From Martelella endophytica (GTDB taxonomy: Bacteria; Pseudomonadota; Alphaproteobacteria; Rhizobiales; Rhizobiaceae): DNA of 64,000 nt. The stretch spans positions 4,247,818 to 4,311,817 of the forward strand of contig NZ_CP010803.1 of the NCBI RefSeq assembly GCF_000960975.1, written 5' to 3'. The notes beneath the pieces are model-generated. The model searched no databases, had not been told where the DNA came from, and worked only from the letters and a program-made list of their open reading frames with translations. Below are positions 48,371 to 62,244 of this stretch, piece after piece; positions within the stretch are counted from its first letter, which is position 1; the number at the start of each line of letters is the position of its first letter. Position numbers and translations under genes: made by a program.

Positions 48371-48742
48371 TTACTTCGGACGCTTCGCACCGTACTTCGA
48401 ACGACGCTGCTTACGATTCTTAACGCCCTGGGTATCGAGCACACCACGGATGATGTGGTAGCGGACACCCGGAAGGTCCTTGACGCGGCCGCCGCGGATC
48501 ATGACGACGGAGTGTTCCTGCAGGTTGTGGCCTTCACCCGGGATATAACCGATGACTTCGAAGCCATTGGTCAGACGGATCTTGGCAACCTTACGCAGAG
48601 CCGAGTTCGGCTTCTTCGGCGTCGTCGTGTAGACGCGGGTGCAGACGCCGCGCTTCTGCGGGTTCTGTTCCAGCGCGGGAACCTTGTTCCGCTTGACCTG
48701 GGGCTGGCGCGGCTTGCGGATCAGTTGGTTTACGGTAGGCAT
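48371..48742 (-). CDS. rpsL: 30S ribosomal protein S12
   Basis: A 123-residue S12, central to decoding accuracy. The streptomycin-critical lysines are wild-type ([12 protein letters not shown] near 42-53 and [13 protein letters not shown] near 84-96). The start is [12 protein letters not shown]; upstream in-frame codons are leader. First gene of the str operon. Confidence 0.98.
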   Translation of the reverse strand: MPTVNQLIRKPRQPQVKRNKVPALEQNPQKRGVCTRVYTTTPKKPNSALRKVAKIRLTNGFEVIGYIPGEGHNLQEHSVVMIRGGRVKDLPGVRYHIIRGVLDTQGVKNRKQRRSKYGAKRPK

Positions 48743-49159
48743 ATACCCATCCCTTAATATTCGTGTCTCATCGCCCTTCTGGGGCATTTCATGCCGTCGC
48801 CGGCGATAAAGAAGCACATAAACGCCTATATGCGCACAAGCACGGCCCGACCCGCCTACCCGGCAGATGGACCTTAAAGCAGAGGACACAGGCGCCTTGC
48901 CGCGTCATGCGTGCAGCATTTTGATCTTCAACGTGCTGTTTAGAACCTAGTCCGAGGTGAACTCCGGGACATTTGGCTTCCCGAACGGCCAAGCCTCACT
49001 TGGGTTCTGTTGGCGCCGACATACTCAAATCCCTTGTCTTCGTCAAGGGCGCCGGCGGAAAATCTTAACCCTGAGGCGCTGTCTGGCAGGGCTTTAGGGG
49101 CGGCATTCCCGAGTTCGGCAATTTTCGGCATTCCTTGTAGCGATTGACGCAAGAAAATG
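48743..49159. other. 417-base region upstream of rpsL
   Basis: Between the str operon and the ABC-F gene, all on the minus strand. It holds a good promoter at 49018-49046 and a leader of about 268 bases. A GGCTTG/CAAGCC-like repeat near 48976-48994 could fold. No coding sequence is supported. Confidence 0.5.
49018..49046 (-). promoter_or_regulatory. Predicted str operon promoter
   Basis: On the minus strand CTTGACG, 17-base spacer, TATGTC. The CTTGAC element matches the rhizobial housekeeping -35 consensus. The start would be near 49010, giving an rpsL leader of about 268 bases. Confidence 0.6.
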
Positions 49160-50761
49160 TCAGTCGCCCCTTTTCCCCCGTGGTCCAAGGCGAATCTGGC
49201 GGGTGATGCCGATTCTGGCGAGGAACACCGGATCGTGGCTGACCACGAGCAAGGCGCCGTCATAGGCATTGAGCCCCGTCTCTAGCGTGGCCAGCGTGTC
49301 GAGATCAAGGTGGTTGGTGGGTTCATCCAGGATCAGGAGCTGCGCCGGCCTGCTGCCGCCGATCGCAACCGCAAGCCCTGCCCTGAGCGTCTCCCCGCCG
49401 CTCAGCGTCGCAACCTGCCTGAGGGCGGCATCGGCGCGGAAGCGGAACCGGGCCAGTGTGGCGCGGCAGGCATTTTCGTCATCGTCCGGATTGAGCCGGC
49501 GGAAGTTGTCGCGCACCGTCTCTGCTGGATCGAGAAGCGACACGGTCTGGTCGAAGAAGGCATGGGGAACAAGGATCTCTGCTTTGCCTGACAGCGGCCG
49601 ACACCGGCCCGCGAGGTGCTTCAGCAGGGTCGACTTGCCCGTGCCGTTCGCCCCGGAAATCGCCACCCGCTCCGGCCCGGCCATCTCGAAGGTGAGATCG
49701 GCAAAGAGGGGCACTTCGGGGCGATATCCGCCGCAAAGGCCGGTCACGCTGATTACGTGCCTGCTGGAAGCGAGCCCCGAAGGCGAGAGCGCGACGGCGA
49801 AGGGCTGGACCACCTCGAAGCGCGCCTTGGCGGAAGCGAGCCGCTCTTCGGCCTGCTCCATCTGCCGCTGCGACAGATCCCTTTGACGCGCGGCCGTTGC
49901 CTCGGACGTCGCCTTCATACCGTCGAGCATCATCTTGGGCATATCCCCACGCTTGCGCAGCGCCCTTCCCCTTGAATCAGTCCTCGCCTTGCGCTCGCTC
50001 CTCTGGCGGACCACCCCGGCCACCCTGCGGCTTTCCTTTTCCGCCTCGCCCAGCGCATGTTCGCGCGCCTGACGCTCGGCCTCCTTTTCCGCTTCATAGA
50101 AGCCGAAATTGCCGCCGTAGCGGGTCATCCCAAGTGAGGTCAGTTCGACGATCGCGTCCATCGCCTCCAGCAGCGCCCTGTCGTGGCTGACCACGAGCGC
50201 TCCGCCGCTGAACGCATGCAGGAATTGCAGAAGCGCGTCGCGCCCATCCGCATCGAGATTGTTGGTGGGCTCGTCGAGCAGGATGAAGTCCGGCTCATCG
50301 AAGAGCAATGCTGCCAGCCGGCCGCGGGTCATCTCACCACCCGAAAGCCGGGCGAGCGGCGTGGCGAGCGGGAAGGCCAGGCCGAAGCGGGCGAGTGCGG
50401 CCTCCGCCCTCTCCTCCGCCGCCCAGTCGATGCCGGCGATGAGTTCGGCGTCCGCCTCACCCCGTCCCGCCCGCTCGATCGCCTCGAGGTTCGCCGCGAT
50501 GCCGAAAAGCGAGGCCAGCGTTTCCCGCTCGCCCGCAGCAACCGATTGCTCGAGCCTGGCGATGCGGCCATTGACCTCGACACTGCCGGACGCCGGCGAC
50601 AGTTCGCCGGCAATGAGTTTCAGCAGGGTGGTCTTGCCGACGCCATTGCGACCGACAAAGCCGGTCAGGCCCTTGCCGAACACTGCGGAAATATCTTTGA
50701 AAAGCGTGTGGCTGTCAGCAGTGCTGTAGGACAGGCAGGAAAGCGTGATTGACGCATGCAT
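49160..50761 (-). CDS. ABC-F family ATPase
   Basis: A 533-residue soluble protein with two ABC domains and no membrane helices. Site 1 has GRNGVGKTT near residue 37, LSGGEMTRG near 140 and LLDEPTNNLD. The interdomain linker (about 225-310) is very Arg/Lys rich, like the P-site tRNA-interaction motif of ABC-F factors. Site 2 has GANGTGKST, LSGGETLRAG and LILDEPTNHLD. ABC-F proteins act on ribosomes as translation factors or antibiotic-protection proteins, and the location beside rpsL fits. Subfamily (EttA, Uup, YheS, resistance type) is not resolved. It has its own promoter. Confidence 0.9.
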   Translation of the reverse strand: MHASITLSCLSYSTADSHTLFKDISAVFGKGLTGFVGRNGVGKTTLLKLIAGELSPASGSVEVNGRIARLEQSVAAGERETLASLFGIAANLEAIERAGRGEADAELIAGIDWAAEERAEAALARFGLAFPLATPLARLSGGEMTRGRLAALLFDEPDFILLDEPTNNLDADGRDALLQFLHAFSGGALVVSHDRALLEAMDAIVELTSLGMTRYGGNFGFYEAEKEAERQAREHALGEAEKESRRVAGVVRQRSERKARTDSRGRALRKRGDMPKMMLDGMKATSEATAARQRDLSQRQMEQAEERLASAKARFEVVQPFAVALSPSGLASSRHVISVTGLCGGYRPEVPLFADLTFEMAGPERVAISGANGTGKSTLLKHLAGRCRPLSGKAEILVPHAFFDQTVSLLDPAETVRDNFRRLNPDDDENACRATLARFRFRADAALRQVATLSGGETLRAGLAVAIGGSRPAQLLILDEPTNHLDLDTLATLETGLNAYDGALLVVSHDPVFLARIGITRQIRLGPRGKRGD

Positions 50762-50849
50762 GGATAGAATTCTCCCTCGAAGCCAGAACGTGTGCTGTCT
50801 TGAGGTGAGAAATCATCGTCGTGTGCATCCCTTCGCTTTCAATGACCTC

Positions 50850-50878
50850 TCTATACGCGCCTTTTGCTGTTTGCTCAA
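50850..50878 (-). promoter_or_regulatory. Predicted promoter of the ABC-F gene with overlapping inverted repeat
   Basis: On the minus strand TTGAGC, 17-base spacer, TATAGA, close to consensus. The inverted repeat GCGCCTT/AAGGCGC (50857-50863 and 50877-50883) covers the -35 and most of the spacer and may be a repressor operator. The leader would be about 80 bases. Confidence 0.6.
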
Positions 50879-50920
50879 GGCGCGACTGCGGTCAGAAGGT
50901 GGCCTGGGAGCTTGGAAGCT

Positions 50921-51568
50921 TCACGAAACCGGCCCGCTTCCAAGGGTGAACTGTCCGAAGTTCGGAAACGCAGACGAAGCGGTATTGCCGTCATGCGGCA
51001 GCGGCTTGGCGATCTCCATCTCGCGCTGGAACAGCGCCCACTGATTGCCGCCGAGCATCTGCTGCGTGCCTGACCAGCCAGTGGAGCCGGCAAGCCAGAT
51101 CAATTCAGCATAGCGCGCCTGCTGCACTGCGGATGCGACCGTTCCGGAGCCGTAGACACCCACCCTGTAAGCGCCTTGCAGCGCCGCATCGACGGCGGCG
51201 AAATAGGCCTTGATGCTCTGCAGATCGGCGCTCGAGTCGTAGTCATAATCGACCGAGAAATAGATCGCCGAGCCGTGCGGCTGGCCGATCTCTCCGGCAA
51301 GCTTCAGTGCCTGTGTGGCATCGCGGCTGCCGGTCTCGCCATCGAGATCGCTGATCTTGCCGCCCGCCCCGCCGGTCTGCTCGAAGACGACGGCCATCGA
51401 CAGTCCCGCCGCCGCGAGAGCGATGGCCTCATCCGCGCCGAATTGCTTCTCCGGCAGAGACGATGAATCCTCAAGATTGTAGTAGCGGATGACGGTCTCG
51501 ACACCGCCGCTTTTGAGCTGGGGAATATAGGAGGTTGTATCCCACGGAGTGTCGATGATCGTGTACAT
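50921..51568 (-). CDS. DUF1906 (Rv2525c-like) glycoside-hydrolase-like protein
   Basis: A 215-residue single-domain TIM-barrel-like protein. The N-terminus DTPWDTTSYIPQLKSGG and RYYN (near 30) and later YFSVDYDYDSS match the DUF1906/Rv2525c domain, related to GH25-like muramidases. No signal peptide is seen, so it is cytoplasmic or exported by another route. Catalytic activity is unproven in the family. A -35/-10 pair TTGCTT-N17-CATAAG lies 50-80 bases upstream of the start. It is one of the accessory genes inserted between rpoC and rpsL. Confidence 0.82.
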   Translation of the reverse strand: MYTIIDTPWDTTSYIPQLKSGGVETVIRYYNLEDSSSLPEKQFGADEAIALAAAGLSMAVVFEQTGGAGGKISDLDGETGSRDATQALKLAGEIGQPHGSAIYFSVDYDYDSSADLQSIKAYFAAVDAALQGAYRVGVYGSGTVASAVQQARYAELIWLAGSTGWSGTQQMLGGNQWALFQREMEIAKPLPHDGNTASSAFPNFGQFTLGSGPVS

Positions 51569-51764
51569 CAGGAGTCATCCTTGCCTGGCCTTAATGCAAC
51601 TTATGGTATATATTTTCCATAAAAGCAACCAGCTAAAAACGAGGGTCGCAATCTTCCCCTCGATTGCGGTATCATTCCGACAGCTGGCCAAACGCCAAAT
51701 ATCCTCCCCCTCCCCGCGCTCATCGCGAAGGAGGTCGATCATCAGCTTCAGAGAAAGGCCCGAC
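51569..51764. other. Divergent spacer with small palindromes
   Basis: A 196-base region between the DUF1906 gene and the small orphan, lower in GC than its flanks. It contains ATGG/CCAT around a TA-rich core near 51604-51622 and CGCAAT/ATTGCG near 51647-51668. Likely holds promoters for both genes. Confidence 0.35.
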
Positions 51765-52052
51765 ATGATTGCCATACCCGGCTACACCAGCGACGGCGAG
51801 CGCATGATCTTCATCATCACCGGCAAGGTCTATCACGAATGGAACGGCGATACCGAGGTCCACGTGCTGATCGCCGCCCCCGACGAGGACACCGCTGTCC
51901 GCAACACGCTGAACGCGCTCGCCAATGAAGGCTATTCTGAAGCCGACCTCGACCAGATCGGCCTGATCACCGAGATCCCCGACGAAGAACCCCACGCCTC
52001 CGCCTACCAGACGGCGATGGAAGGCGAAGTGGCGATTGTGAAGCTTTCATAG
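51765..52052 (+). CDS. Small hypothetical protein
   Basis: A 95-residue acidic protein with alternating strands and a central helix (TAVRNTLNALANEGY), consistent with an alpha/beta ferredoxin-like or ACT-like fold. No family is recognised. The start is the MIAIPGY methionine, preceded by AAAGG; a 72-codon in-frame extension runs through non-coding spacer. Its base use is like the chromosome, unlike the AT-rich gene downstream. Confidence 0.65.
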   Translation: MIAIPGYTSDGERMIFIITGKVYHEWNGDTEVHVLIAAPDEDTAVRNTLNALANEGYSEADLDQIGLITEIPDEEPHASAYQTAMEGEVAIVKLS

Positions 52053-52119
52053 GAGTAGCCACTCTCCTTCTCGTGTCGAAAGAGCCCCACCTCTGTCGGC
52101 ATAGGCTTTTTAAAGAGTA

Positions 52120-52370
52120 CGCCCCTAGGACGAAGCCGTGGAACCGGCCAATTCCGGCGTGGTTCGTGTAGCCGAACATAGGCACGGCAATGTCGCACTG
52201 TTGCGTCCTGTCGGAATGCGGCGCGTTGCCTCCAGACGCCTCGCCTCCAGGTATTTGACGGTCCAGTGAGCATCACAGTCTTCCGGCCAAGCATTGCCGG
52301 TTTGTCCTTCTTGGTACCCGGGCTATCGCCCGCCCTGATCGCATCTTTTCGTCCTGAAGGTTGGGCTGGA
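52120..52370 (-). pseudogene. IS5-family transposase remnant, frameshifted and truncated
   Basis: On the minus strand three consecutive frames carry pieces of an IS5-group DDE transposase: KKDKPAM (52292-52312), DAHWTVKY (52251-52274) and DIAVPMFGYTNHAGI from 52194 downward. They come in the family's order (KDKPAKLRQKD-DARWTVKY-DIAVPxFGYKNH). Two frameshifts separate them, and similarity stops near 52120. Neither end of an IS nor terminal repeats could be found. It is a decayed fragment, not a functional element. Confidence 0.75.
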
Positions 52371-52384
52371 AAATACTCCATCGC

Positions 52385-52545
52385 ACCGTACCCAAAACAG
52401 TGGAAAATCCGTGATGTTAATGCAAAAATAACATATTCATATAAAACTACTAATAAATTACGTTTATTTTAAATTTTACATTTATATTGACTATTATTTC
52501 ATTTATTCTAAGTTAAATTATTATTATTAATACTGGGAGCTAAAC
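52385..52545. other. AT-rich leader of the orphan gene
   Basis: Base composition drops sharply here to mostly A and T, between the IS remnant and the AT-rich orphan. Repeated TTATTA/TAATAA-like stretches make promoter calling by eye unreliable. The GGGAG ribosome-binding site of the orphan is at its right end. Confidence 0.5.
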
Positions 52546-52878
52546 ATGTCATTAGAAAATGTATCAAACAGATCTCTTTACGATTTGGTTGTAACAAAAC
52601 TAGAAGATACAAAAAATAACGTTCTTGTACCGGCCGGACAAACTATGGTTGGTTTAGGATACTGGACACCTTGGGTAGACAATCAGCATGAACTTCAAAC
52701 TAAATCCATCGTTATCGTCGTTGGAAACTCAGGATCGAATACCTCAGGATATTTTCTTTTCGAACACGATGGAAAAATTTATACGGCACTTCGGTTTGAA
52801 AAAAAGAGGCAGCTACTCGATAATAAGAAAAACTTTAATCTGATTGTCGACAACAACGATATTTGGATGGAACAGTAA
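52546..52878 (+). CDS. AT-rich orphan protein, probably horizontally acquired
   Basis: A 110-residue protein preceded by GGGAG seven bases before ATG. It is encoded with very AT-rich codons, unlike everything else in the window. The sequence is rich in beta-strand residues (for example VVTKLED, KSIVIVVGNSG, GYFLFEHDGKIYTALRF) with no cysteine, no signal peptide and several tryptophans, which suggests a small beta-sandwich. I recognise no family. The neighbouring IS5 remnant and the housekeeping surroundings argue for lateral insertion. Function unknown. Confidence 0.7.
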   Translation: MSLENVSNRSLYDLVVTKLEDTKNNVLVPAGQTMVGLGYWTPWVDNQHELQTKSIVIVVGNSGSNTSGYFLFEHDGKIYTALRFEKKRQLLDNKKNFNLIVDNNDIWMEQ

Positions 52879-53014
52879 CGGGCGCAAAGCATAGTGAATT
52901 GAACGACTAGACATTGACTATTTTCGATCCAGAGTGAAAATACCGTTTACACGCCCGCAAGCAGATTTCACTTTATTGACCGAATAACCGCGTCGCACAC
53001 ATCTTCTAGACATG

Positions 53015-53050
53015 AAAAGGCCCAGCAGATCGATCTGCCGGGCCTTTCTT
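53015..53050. terminator. Bidirectional terminator at the end of rpoBC
   Basis: Outer arms AAAGGCCC and GGGCCTTT enclose the inner palindrome GCAGATCGATCTGC. T-rich flanks on both sides. It ends rpoC on the minus strand and could stop read-through from the AT-rich gene. Confidence 0.88.
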
Positions 53051-53075
53051 TGTCGTCTCATGATATCCGCGGGGC

Positions 53076-56000
53076 CTATTCGCCCGGCTGCGGCTCTTCG
53101 TTCATCTGCGACAGCATCGGCGTCGCCTCGTCGGCGCCGGAAGCCTTGCGGCGGGCGTCGATGATGAGGTCGTCGCGGGTCGTCGCGATGCGGCGGATCT
53201 GCGACATCGCGCGGCCGGTACCGGCCGGGATCAGACGACCGACGATGATGTTTTCCTTCAGGCCCTGCAGGGTATCGACCTTGCCGGCAATTGCCGCTTC
53301 GGTCAGCACCTTGGTGGTTTCCTGGAAGGAAGCCGCCGAGAAGAAGGACGGGGTCTGCAGCGAAGCCTTGGTGATGCCAAGCAGCACCGGCTCGCCTTCG
53401 GCAGGACGCTTGCCCTGCTCGATCAGCGCCTCGTTCATGTTCTCGAAGGCGATCGCCTCGACAACATCACCCGTGATGTACTCGCTGTCGCCCGAAGCCG
53501 TGATCTCGATCTTCTGCAGCATCTGGCGAACGATCACCTCGATGTGCTTGTCGTTGATCACAACGCCCTGCAGACGGTAGACTTCCTGGATCTCGTTGAC
53601 GAGGTAGGAAGCCAGCGCCTCGACGCCCTTGATCGCAAGGATGTCGTGCGGAGCCGGGTTGCCGTCGAGAATGTAGTCGCCCTTCTCGATGTAGTCGCCA
53701 TCCTGCAGATGGAACGGCTTGGCCTTCGGAATGAGATATTCCACCGGCTCGACACCATCTTCCGCAGGCTCGATCTGGATGCGGCGCTTGTTCTTGTAGT
53801 CGCGGCCGAAGCGGATCGTACCGTCGATCTCGGCGATCACGGCATGGTCCTTCGGACGGCGGGCTTCGAACAGTTCCGCAACGCGCGGCAAACCACCGGT
53901 AATGTCCTTGGTCTTGGCGCTTTCCAGCGGCGAACGCGCAAGCACGTCACCCTGGCTGACCTTCTGGCCCGGCTCGACCGAGAGGATCGCGTCAACCGAC
54001 AGCGGCAGGCGGGCTTCGCCACCACGCGGCAGCTTCATCACCTCGCCATCGGCGTCCTTGATCACGATCGCCGGCTTCAGGTCGGAACCGCGCGGCGTCG
54101 AGCGCCAGTCGATGACCGAACGCTTGGTGAAGCCGGTGGCCTCGTCCGTCGTTTCGGTGACCGACAGACCTTCGACGAGGTCCTCGAAGTCGACCGTACC
54201 GGAGACTTCCGTCATCATCGGGCGGGTATAGGGGTCCCATTCCGCCAGACGCTGACCGCGGCGAACGGTGTCGCCATCGTCCACGAACAGCTTCGAACCA
54301 TAGGCAACCTTCTGCGACGACCGCTCCTGATCGCGCTGGTCGAGGATCTGGATCGCCATGTTGCGGCCCATCGCCACCAGAACGCCGTCGGAGTTGCGCA
54401 GAACGTTGCGGTTCTTGATCCGCACGGTGCCCTCGTAAGAGGATTCCAGGAACGACTGGTCAACCACGGTTGCCGTACCACCAAGGTGGAACGTGCGCAT
54501 GGTCAGCTGCGTACCGGGCTCACCGATCGACTGCGCGGCAATGACGCCGACAGCTTCGCCGATGTTGACCGGGGTACCACGGGCAAGGTCGCGACCGTAG
54601 CAGACCTGGCAGACGCCGGTCTGCACTTCGCAGGTCAGCGCCGAACGGATCTGGACGGACTGGATGCCCGAGGCCTCGATCTTGATGACATCGGCTTCGT
54701 TGATCTGACGACCGGCCTCGACGATGAGTTCGCCGGTGACCGGATCCTCGATGTCGACGAGAGCCGCACGACCCAGCACGCGCTGGCCGATCGAGGCAAC
54801 CACCTGGCCGGCATCGACGATGGCCGTCATGGTCAGGCCCTTGTCGGTACCGCAATCCGGCGTGTTGACGATGCAGTCCTGTGCGACGTCGACGAGACGA
54901 CGGGTCAGGTAGCCCGAGTTCGCGGTCTTCAGGGCGGTATCGGCCAGCCCCTTACGGGCACCGTGTGACGAGTTGAAGTACTCGTTCACGGTCAGGCCTT
55001 CCTTGAAGTTCGAGATGATCGGGGTCTCGATGATTTCGCCGGACGGCTTGGCCATCAGGCCGCGCATGCCGCCGAGCTGACGCATCTGGTTCACCGAACC
55101 ACGCGCGCCCGAATGGCTCATCATGTAGATCGAGTTCATCTGCTTCTGACGACCGGTCTCCGGGTCGAATTCGACCGCGCGAATGCGGGCCATCATCTCT
55201 TCGGTGACCTTCTCGGTAGCCTTGCCCCAGGCATCAACGACCTTGTTGTACTTTTCGCCCTGGGTGATCAGGCCGTCATTGTACTGCTGCTCGTACTCCT
55301 TCACGAGAGCTTCGGTCTCGGCAACGATCGTGTGCTTGGCATCCGGGATCACCATGTCGTCCTTGCCGAACGAAATGCCGGCGCGGCAGGCATGGCCGAA
55401 GCCGAGCTGCATGATCCGGTCGCAGAAGATCACAGTGTCCTTCTGGCCGCAGTGACGATAGACCGTGTCGATCATCTTGGAGATGTTCTTCTTGGTCATT
55501 TCCTGGTTGCAGGTCTCGAACGGCACGGCAGCGTTCTTCGGCAGAAGTTCGCCGATGATCATGCGGCCGGGCGTGGTTTCGTAGATCTTGGAGACCTCGT
55601 TGCCATCCTCGTCAACGGTCTTGAAGCGACCCTTGATCTTGGTGTGCAGCGTGACGACCTTGTTCTCCAGCGCGTGATGCAGTTCGCCCATGTCGGCAAA
55701 CGCCATGCCCTCGCCCGGCTCCTTCTCGTTCATGATCGAGAGGTAGTAGAGGCCGAGAACCATGTCCTGCGACGGCACGATGATCGGCTGACCATTGGCC
55801 GGGTGCAGGATGTTGTTGGTCGACATCATCAGCACGCGGGCTTCAAGCTGGGCTTCGAGCGACAGCGGCACGTGAACGGCCATCTGGTCACCATCGAAGT
55901 CGGCGTTGAAGGCCGTGCAGACGAGCGGATGCAGCTGGATCGCCTTGCCTTCGACCAGCGTCGGTTCGAAGGCCTGGATACCCAGACGGTGCAGCGTCGG

Positions 56001-57284
56001 CGCGCGGTTCAGGAGAACCGGATGCTCGCGGATGACCTCGTCGAGGATATCCCAGACTTCCGGACGCTCCTTCTCAACCAGCTTCTTCGCCTGCTTGACG
56101 GTCGAGGAGTACCCCTTGGCGTCGAGACGGGCGTAGATGAACGGCTTGAACAGCTCGAGCGCCATCTTCTTCGGCAGGCCGCACTGGTGCAGCTTCAGCT
56201 CCGGACCGGTCACGATGACCGAACGGCCGGAATAGTCGACGCGCTTGCCGAGCAGGTTCTGACGGAAGCGGCCCTGCTTGCCCTTCAGCATGTCGGAGAG
56301 CGACTTCAGCGGACGCTTGTTCGCGCCGGTGATGACGCGGCCGCGACGGCCGTTGTCGAACAGCGCATCAACCGATTCCTGAAGCATGCGCTTCTCGTTC
56401 CGGATGATGATGCCCGGCGCGCGCAGCTCGATGAGACGCTTCAGACGGTTGTTACGGTTGATCACGCGACGATAGAGATCGTTGAGGTCGGAGGTCGCAA
56501 AGCGGCCGCCGTCCAGCGGAACCAGCGGTCTGAGGTCCGGCGGGATCACGGGAACGACCTTCATGATCATCCATTCCGGACGGTTGCCGGATTCGATGAA
56601 GTTCTCGACGATCTTCAGACGCTTCAGAAGCTTCTTCTGCTTCAGGTCGGACGTGGTCTCGGCAAGCTCGGCACGCAGGTCGCCGGCGATCTTCTCCAGA
56701 TCCATGCTGGCGAGCATCTCGTAGATGGCTTCAGCACCGATATTGGCCGAGAACTGGTCCTCGCCGAATTCGTCGACGGCGAGCATGTACTCTTCTTCCG
56801 AAAGGAGCTGGTTCTCCTTCAGGTCGGTGAGGCCGGGCTCGGTGACGATGTAGTTTTCGAAATAGAGAACGCGCTCGACATCCTTCAGCGTCATGTCGAG
56901 AAGGGTCGAGATACGGCTCGGAAGCGACTTCAGGAACCAGATATGGGCAACCGGAGCAGCAAGCTCGATATGACCCATACGCTCACGGCGAACGCGCGAC
57001 AGCGTCACTTCGACGCCGCACTTTTCGCAGATGATGCCCTTGTACTTCATGCGCTTGTACTTGCCGCACAGGCATTCGTAGTCCTTGATCGGACCAAAGA
57101 TGCGCGCGCAGAACAGGCCGTCGCGCTCGGGCTTGAACGTACGATAGTTGATGGTTTCCGGCTTCTTGATTTCGCCATAAGACCAGGAAAGGATCTTTTC
57201 CGGGCTGGCGATCGAGATCCGGATCGAATCAAAGACCTGCGCAGGCGCCTGCGGATTGAAAAGATTCATGACCTCTTGGTTCAT
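53076..57284 (-). CDS. rpoC: RNA polymerase beta-prime subunit
   Basis: A 1402-residue beta-prime. The N-terminal zinc-binding segment has [19 protein letters not shown] (near 71-89), the catalytic Mg loop is NADFDGDQM (near 460-468), and a second Cys cluster lies further on. The start MNQEVMNLF has AAGGAGA upstream; eight extra codons upstream are not used. The length matches Rhizobiaceae. Confidence 0.99.
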   Translation of the reverse strand: MNQEVMNLFNPQAPAQVFDSIRISIASPEKILSWSYGEIKKPETINYRTFKPERDGLFCARIFGPIKDYECLCGKYKRMKYKGIICEKCGVEVTLSRVRRERMGHIELAAPVAHIWFLKSLPSRISTLLDMTLKDVERVLYFENYIVTEPGLTDLKENQLLSEEEYMLAVDEFGEDQFSANIGAEAIYEMLASMDLEKIAGDLRAELAETTSDLKQKKLLKRLKIVENFIESGNRPEWMIMKVVPVIPPDLRPLVPLDGGRFATSDLNDLYRRVINRNNRLKRLIELRAPGIIIRNEKRMLQESVDALFDNGRRGRVITGANKRPLKSLSDMLKGKQGRFRQNLLGKRVDYSGRSVIVTGPELKLHQCGLPKKMALELFKPFIYARLDAKGYSSTVKQAKKLVEKERPEVWDILDEVIREHPVLLNRAPTLHRLGIQAFEPTLVEGKAIQLHPLVCTAFNADFDGDQMAVHVPLSLEAQLEARVLMMSTNNILHPANGQPIIVPSQDMVLGLYYLSIMNEKEPGEGMAFADMGELHHALENKVVTLHTKIKGRFKTVDEDGNEVSKIYETTPGRMIIGELLPKNAAVPFETCNQEMTKKNISKMIDTVYRHCGQKDTVIFCDRIMQLGFGHACRAGISFGKDDMVIPDAKHTIVAETEALVKEYEQQYNDGLITQGEKYNKVVDAWGKATEKVTEEMMARIRAVEFDPETGRQKQMNSIYMMSHSGARGSVNQMRQLGGMRGLMAKPSGEIIETPIISNFKEGLTVNEYFNSSHGARKGLADTALKTANSGYLTRRLVDVAQDCIVNTPDCGTDKGLTMTAIVDAGQVVASIGQRVLGRAALVDIEDPVTGELIVEAGRQINEADVIKIEASGIQSVQIRSALTCEVQTGVCQVCYGRDLARGTPVNIGEAVGVIAAQSIGEPGTQLTMRTFHLGGTATVVDQSFLESSYEGTVRIKNRNVLRNSDGVLVAMGRNMAIQILDQRDQERSSQKVAYGSKLFVDDGDTVRRGQRLAEWDPYTRPMMTEVSGTVDFEDLVEGLSVTETTDEATGFTKRSVIDWRSTPRGSDLKPAIVIKDADGEVMKLPRGGEARLPLSVDAILSVEPGQKVSQGDVLARSPLESAKTKDITGGLPRVAELFEARRPKDHAVIAEIDGTIRFGRDYKNKRRIQIEPAEDGVEPVEYLIPKAKPFHLQDGDYIEKGDYILDGNPAPHDILAIKGVEALASYLVNEIQEVYRLQGVVINDKHIEVIVRQMLQKIEITASGDSEYITGDVVEAIAFENMNEALIEQGKRPAEGEPVLLGITKASLQTPSFFSAASFQETTKVLTEAAIAGKVDTLQGLKENIIVGRLIPAGTGRAMSQIRRIATTRDDLIIDARRKASGADEATPMLSQMNEEPQPGE

Positions 57285-57427
57285 GCCTGTCTCCTTGATG
57301 GGCGGCATCGCCCTTGCTGACAGATCACCGACAAAGCCCCGTGGCGGATCAGCTGTCTTTTGAAACGGTTATGGCCGCAAAATGCGGCAAAATTGACATT
57401 CCGCGCTTACGGTAAGCGGGGAAGGTC

Positions 57428-57457
57428 GCAGACGCGCCTCTTGGCGGGCGCGCCTGC
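57428..57457. other. Hairpin between rpoB and rpoC
   Basis: On the minus-strand RNA, arms GCAGGCGCGCC and GGCGCGUCUGC pair over 11 bp (one G-U), eight-base loop, seven bases after the rpoB stop. A smaller CGCTTAC/GTAAGCG hairpin follows. No U-tract. The 180-base rpoB-rpoC gap may be an RNA-processing site. Confidence 0.45.
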
Positions 57458-57464
57458 CGTTTTG

Positions 57465-61607
<4,143 letters not shown>

Positions 61608-61799
61608 CGTCGCTCCTTGTCAATCTGCATCCGGGCCTGCAACAGACGGTCACCGATGGCCAGTCGGCTCCGTCATCATCAAAGGGTCTTCTTGAGAACC
61701 CATTACCCAAAGGCCCGAAAAGGGACTTTGGGTAATGGTTTCAAATCAGTTTTGGCCCTGCGGGCGGAGGACCCGCCCGCAAGACACAAATAGTAGAGC
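61608..61799 (-). promoter_or_regulatory. rplL-rpoB intergenic region with two strong hairpins
   Basis: First hairpin after rplL (61760-61780): arms GCGGGCGG and CCGCCCGC. Second (61700-61738): a perfect 13-bp stem, CCATTACCCAAAG and CTTTGGGTAATGG, with a CCC/GGG extension inside the loop. In E. coli the same gap contains a transcription attenuator and an RNase III site that lower rpoB relative to rplL; an equivalent role is likely but not proven. Confidence 0.65.
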
Positions 61800-62177
<378 letters not shown>

Positions 62178-62244
62178 GTTAGTCTTCCTTTAGTGTGTCT
62201 GGTTCGAACTGGGTCGAAATTTTCGTAAACAGCGAAAAACCGCC

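Noticed and set aside
48940..49269. A 109-codon minus-strand frame upstream of rpsL
   Set aside because: Overlaps the end of the ABC-F gene in another frame and the str promoter; low-complexity product.
52004..52381. A 125-codon minus-strand open frame in the rpoC-rpsL gap
   Set aside because: It reads through parts of the transposase remnant in mixed frames; only fragments match IS5 transposases. It is a chance frame within a pseudogene.
52266..52472. A 68-codon plus-strand frame starting with GTG
   Set aside because: It is antisense to the transposase remnant and runs into AT-rich spacer; no ribosome-binding site or plausible product.
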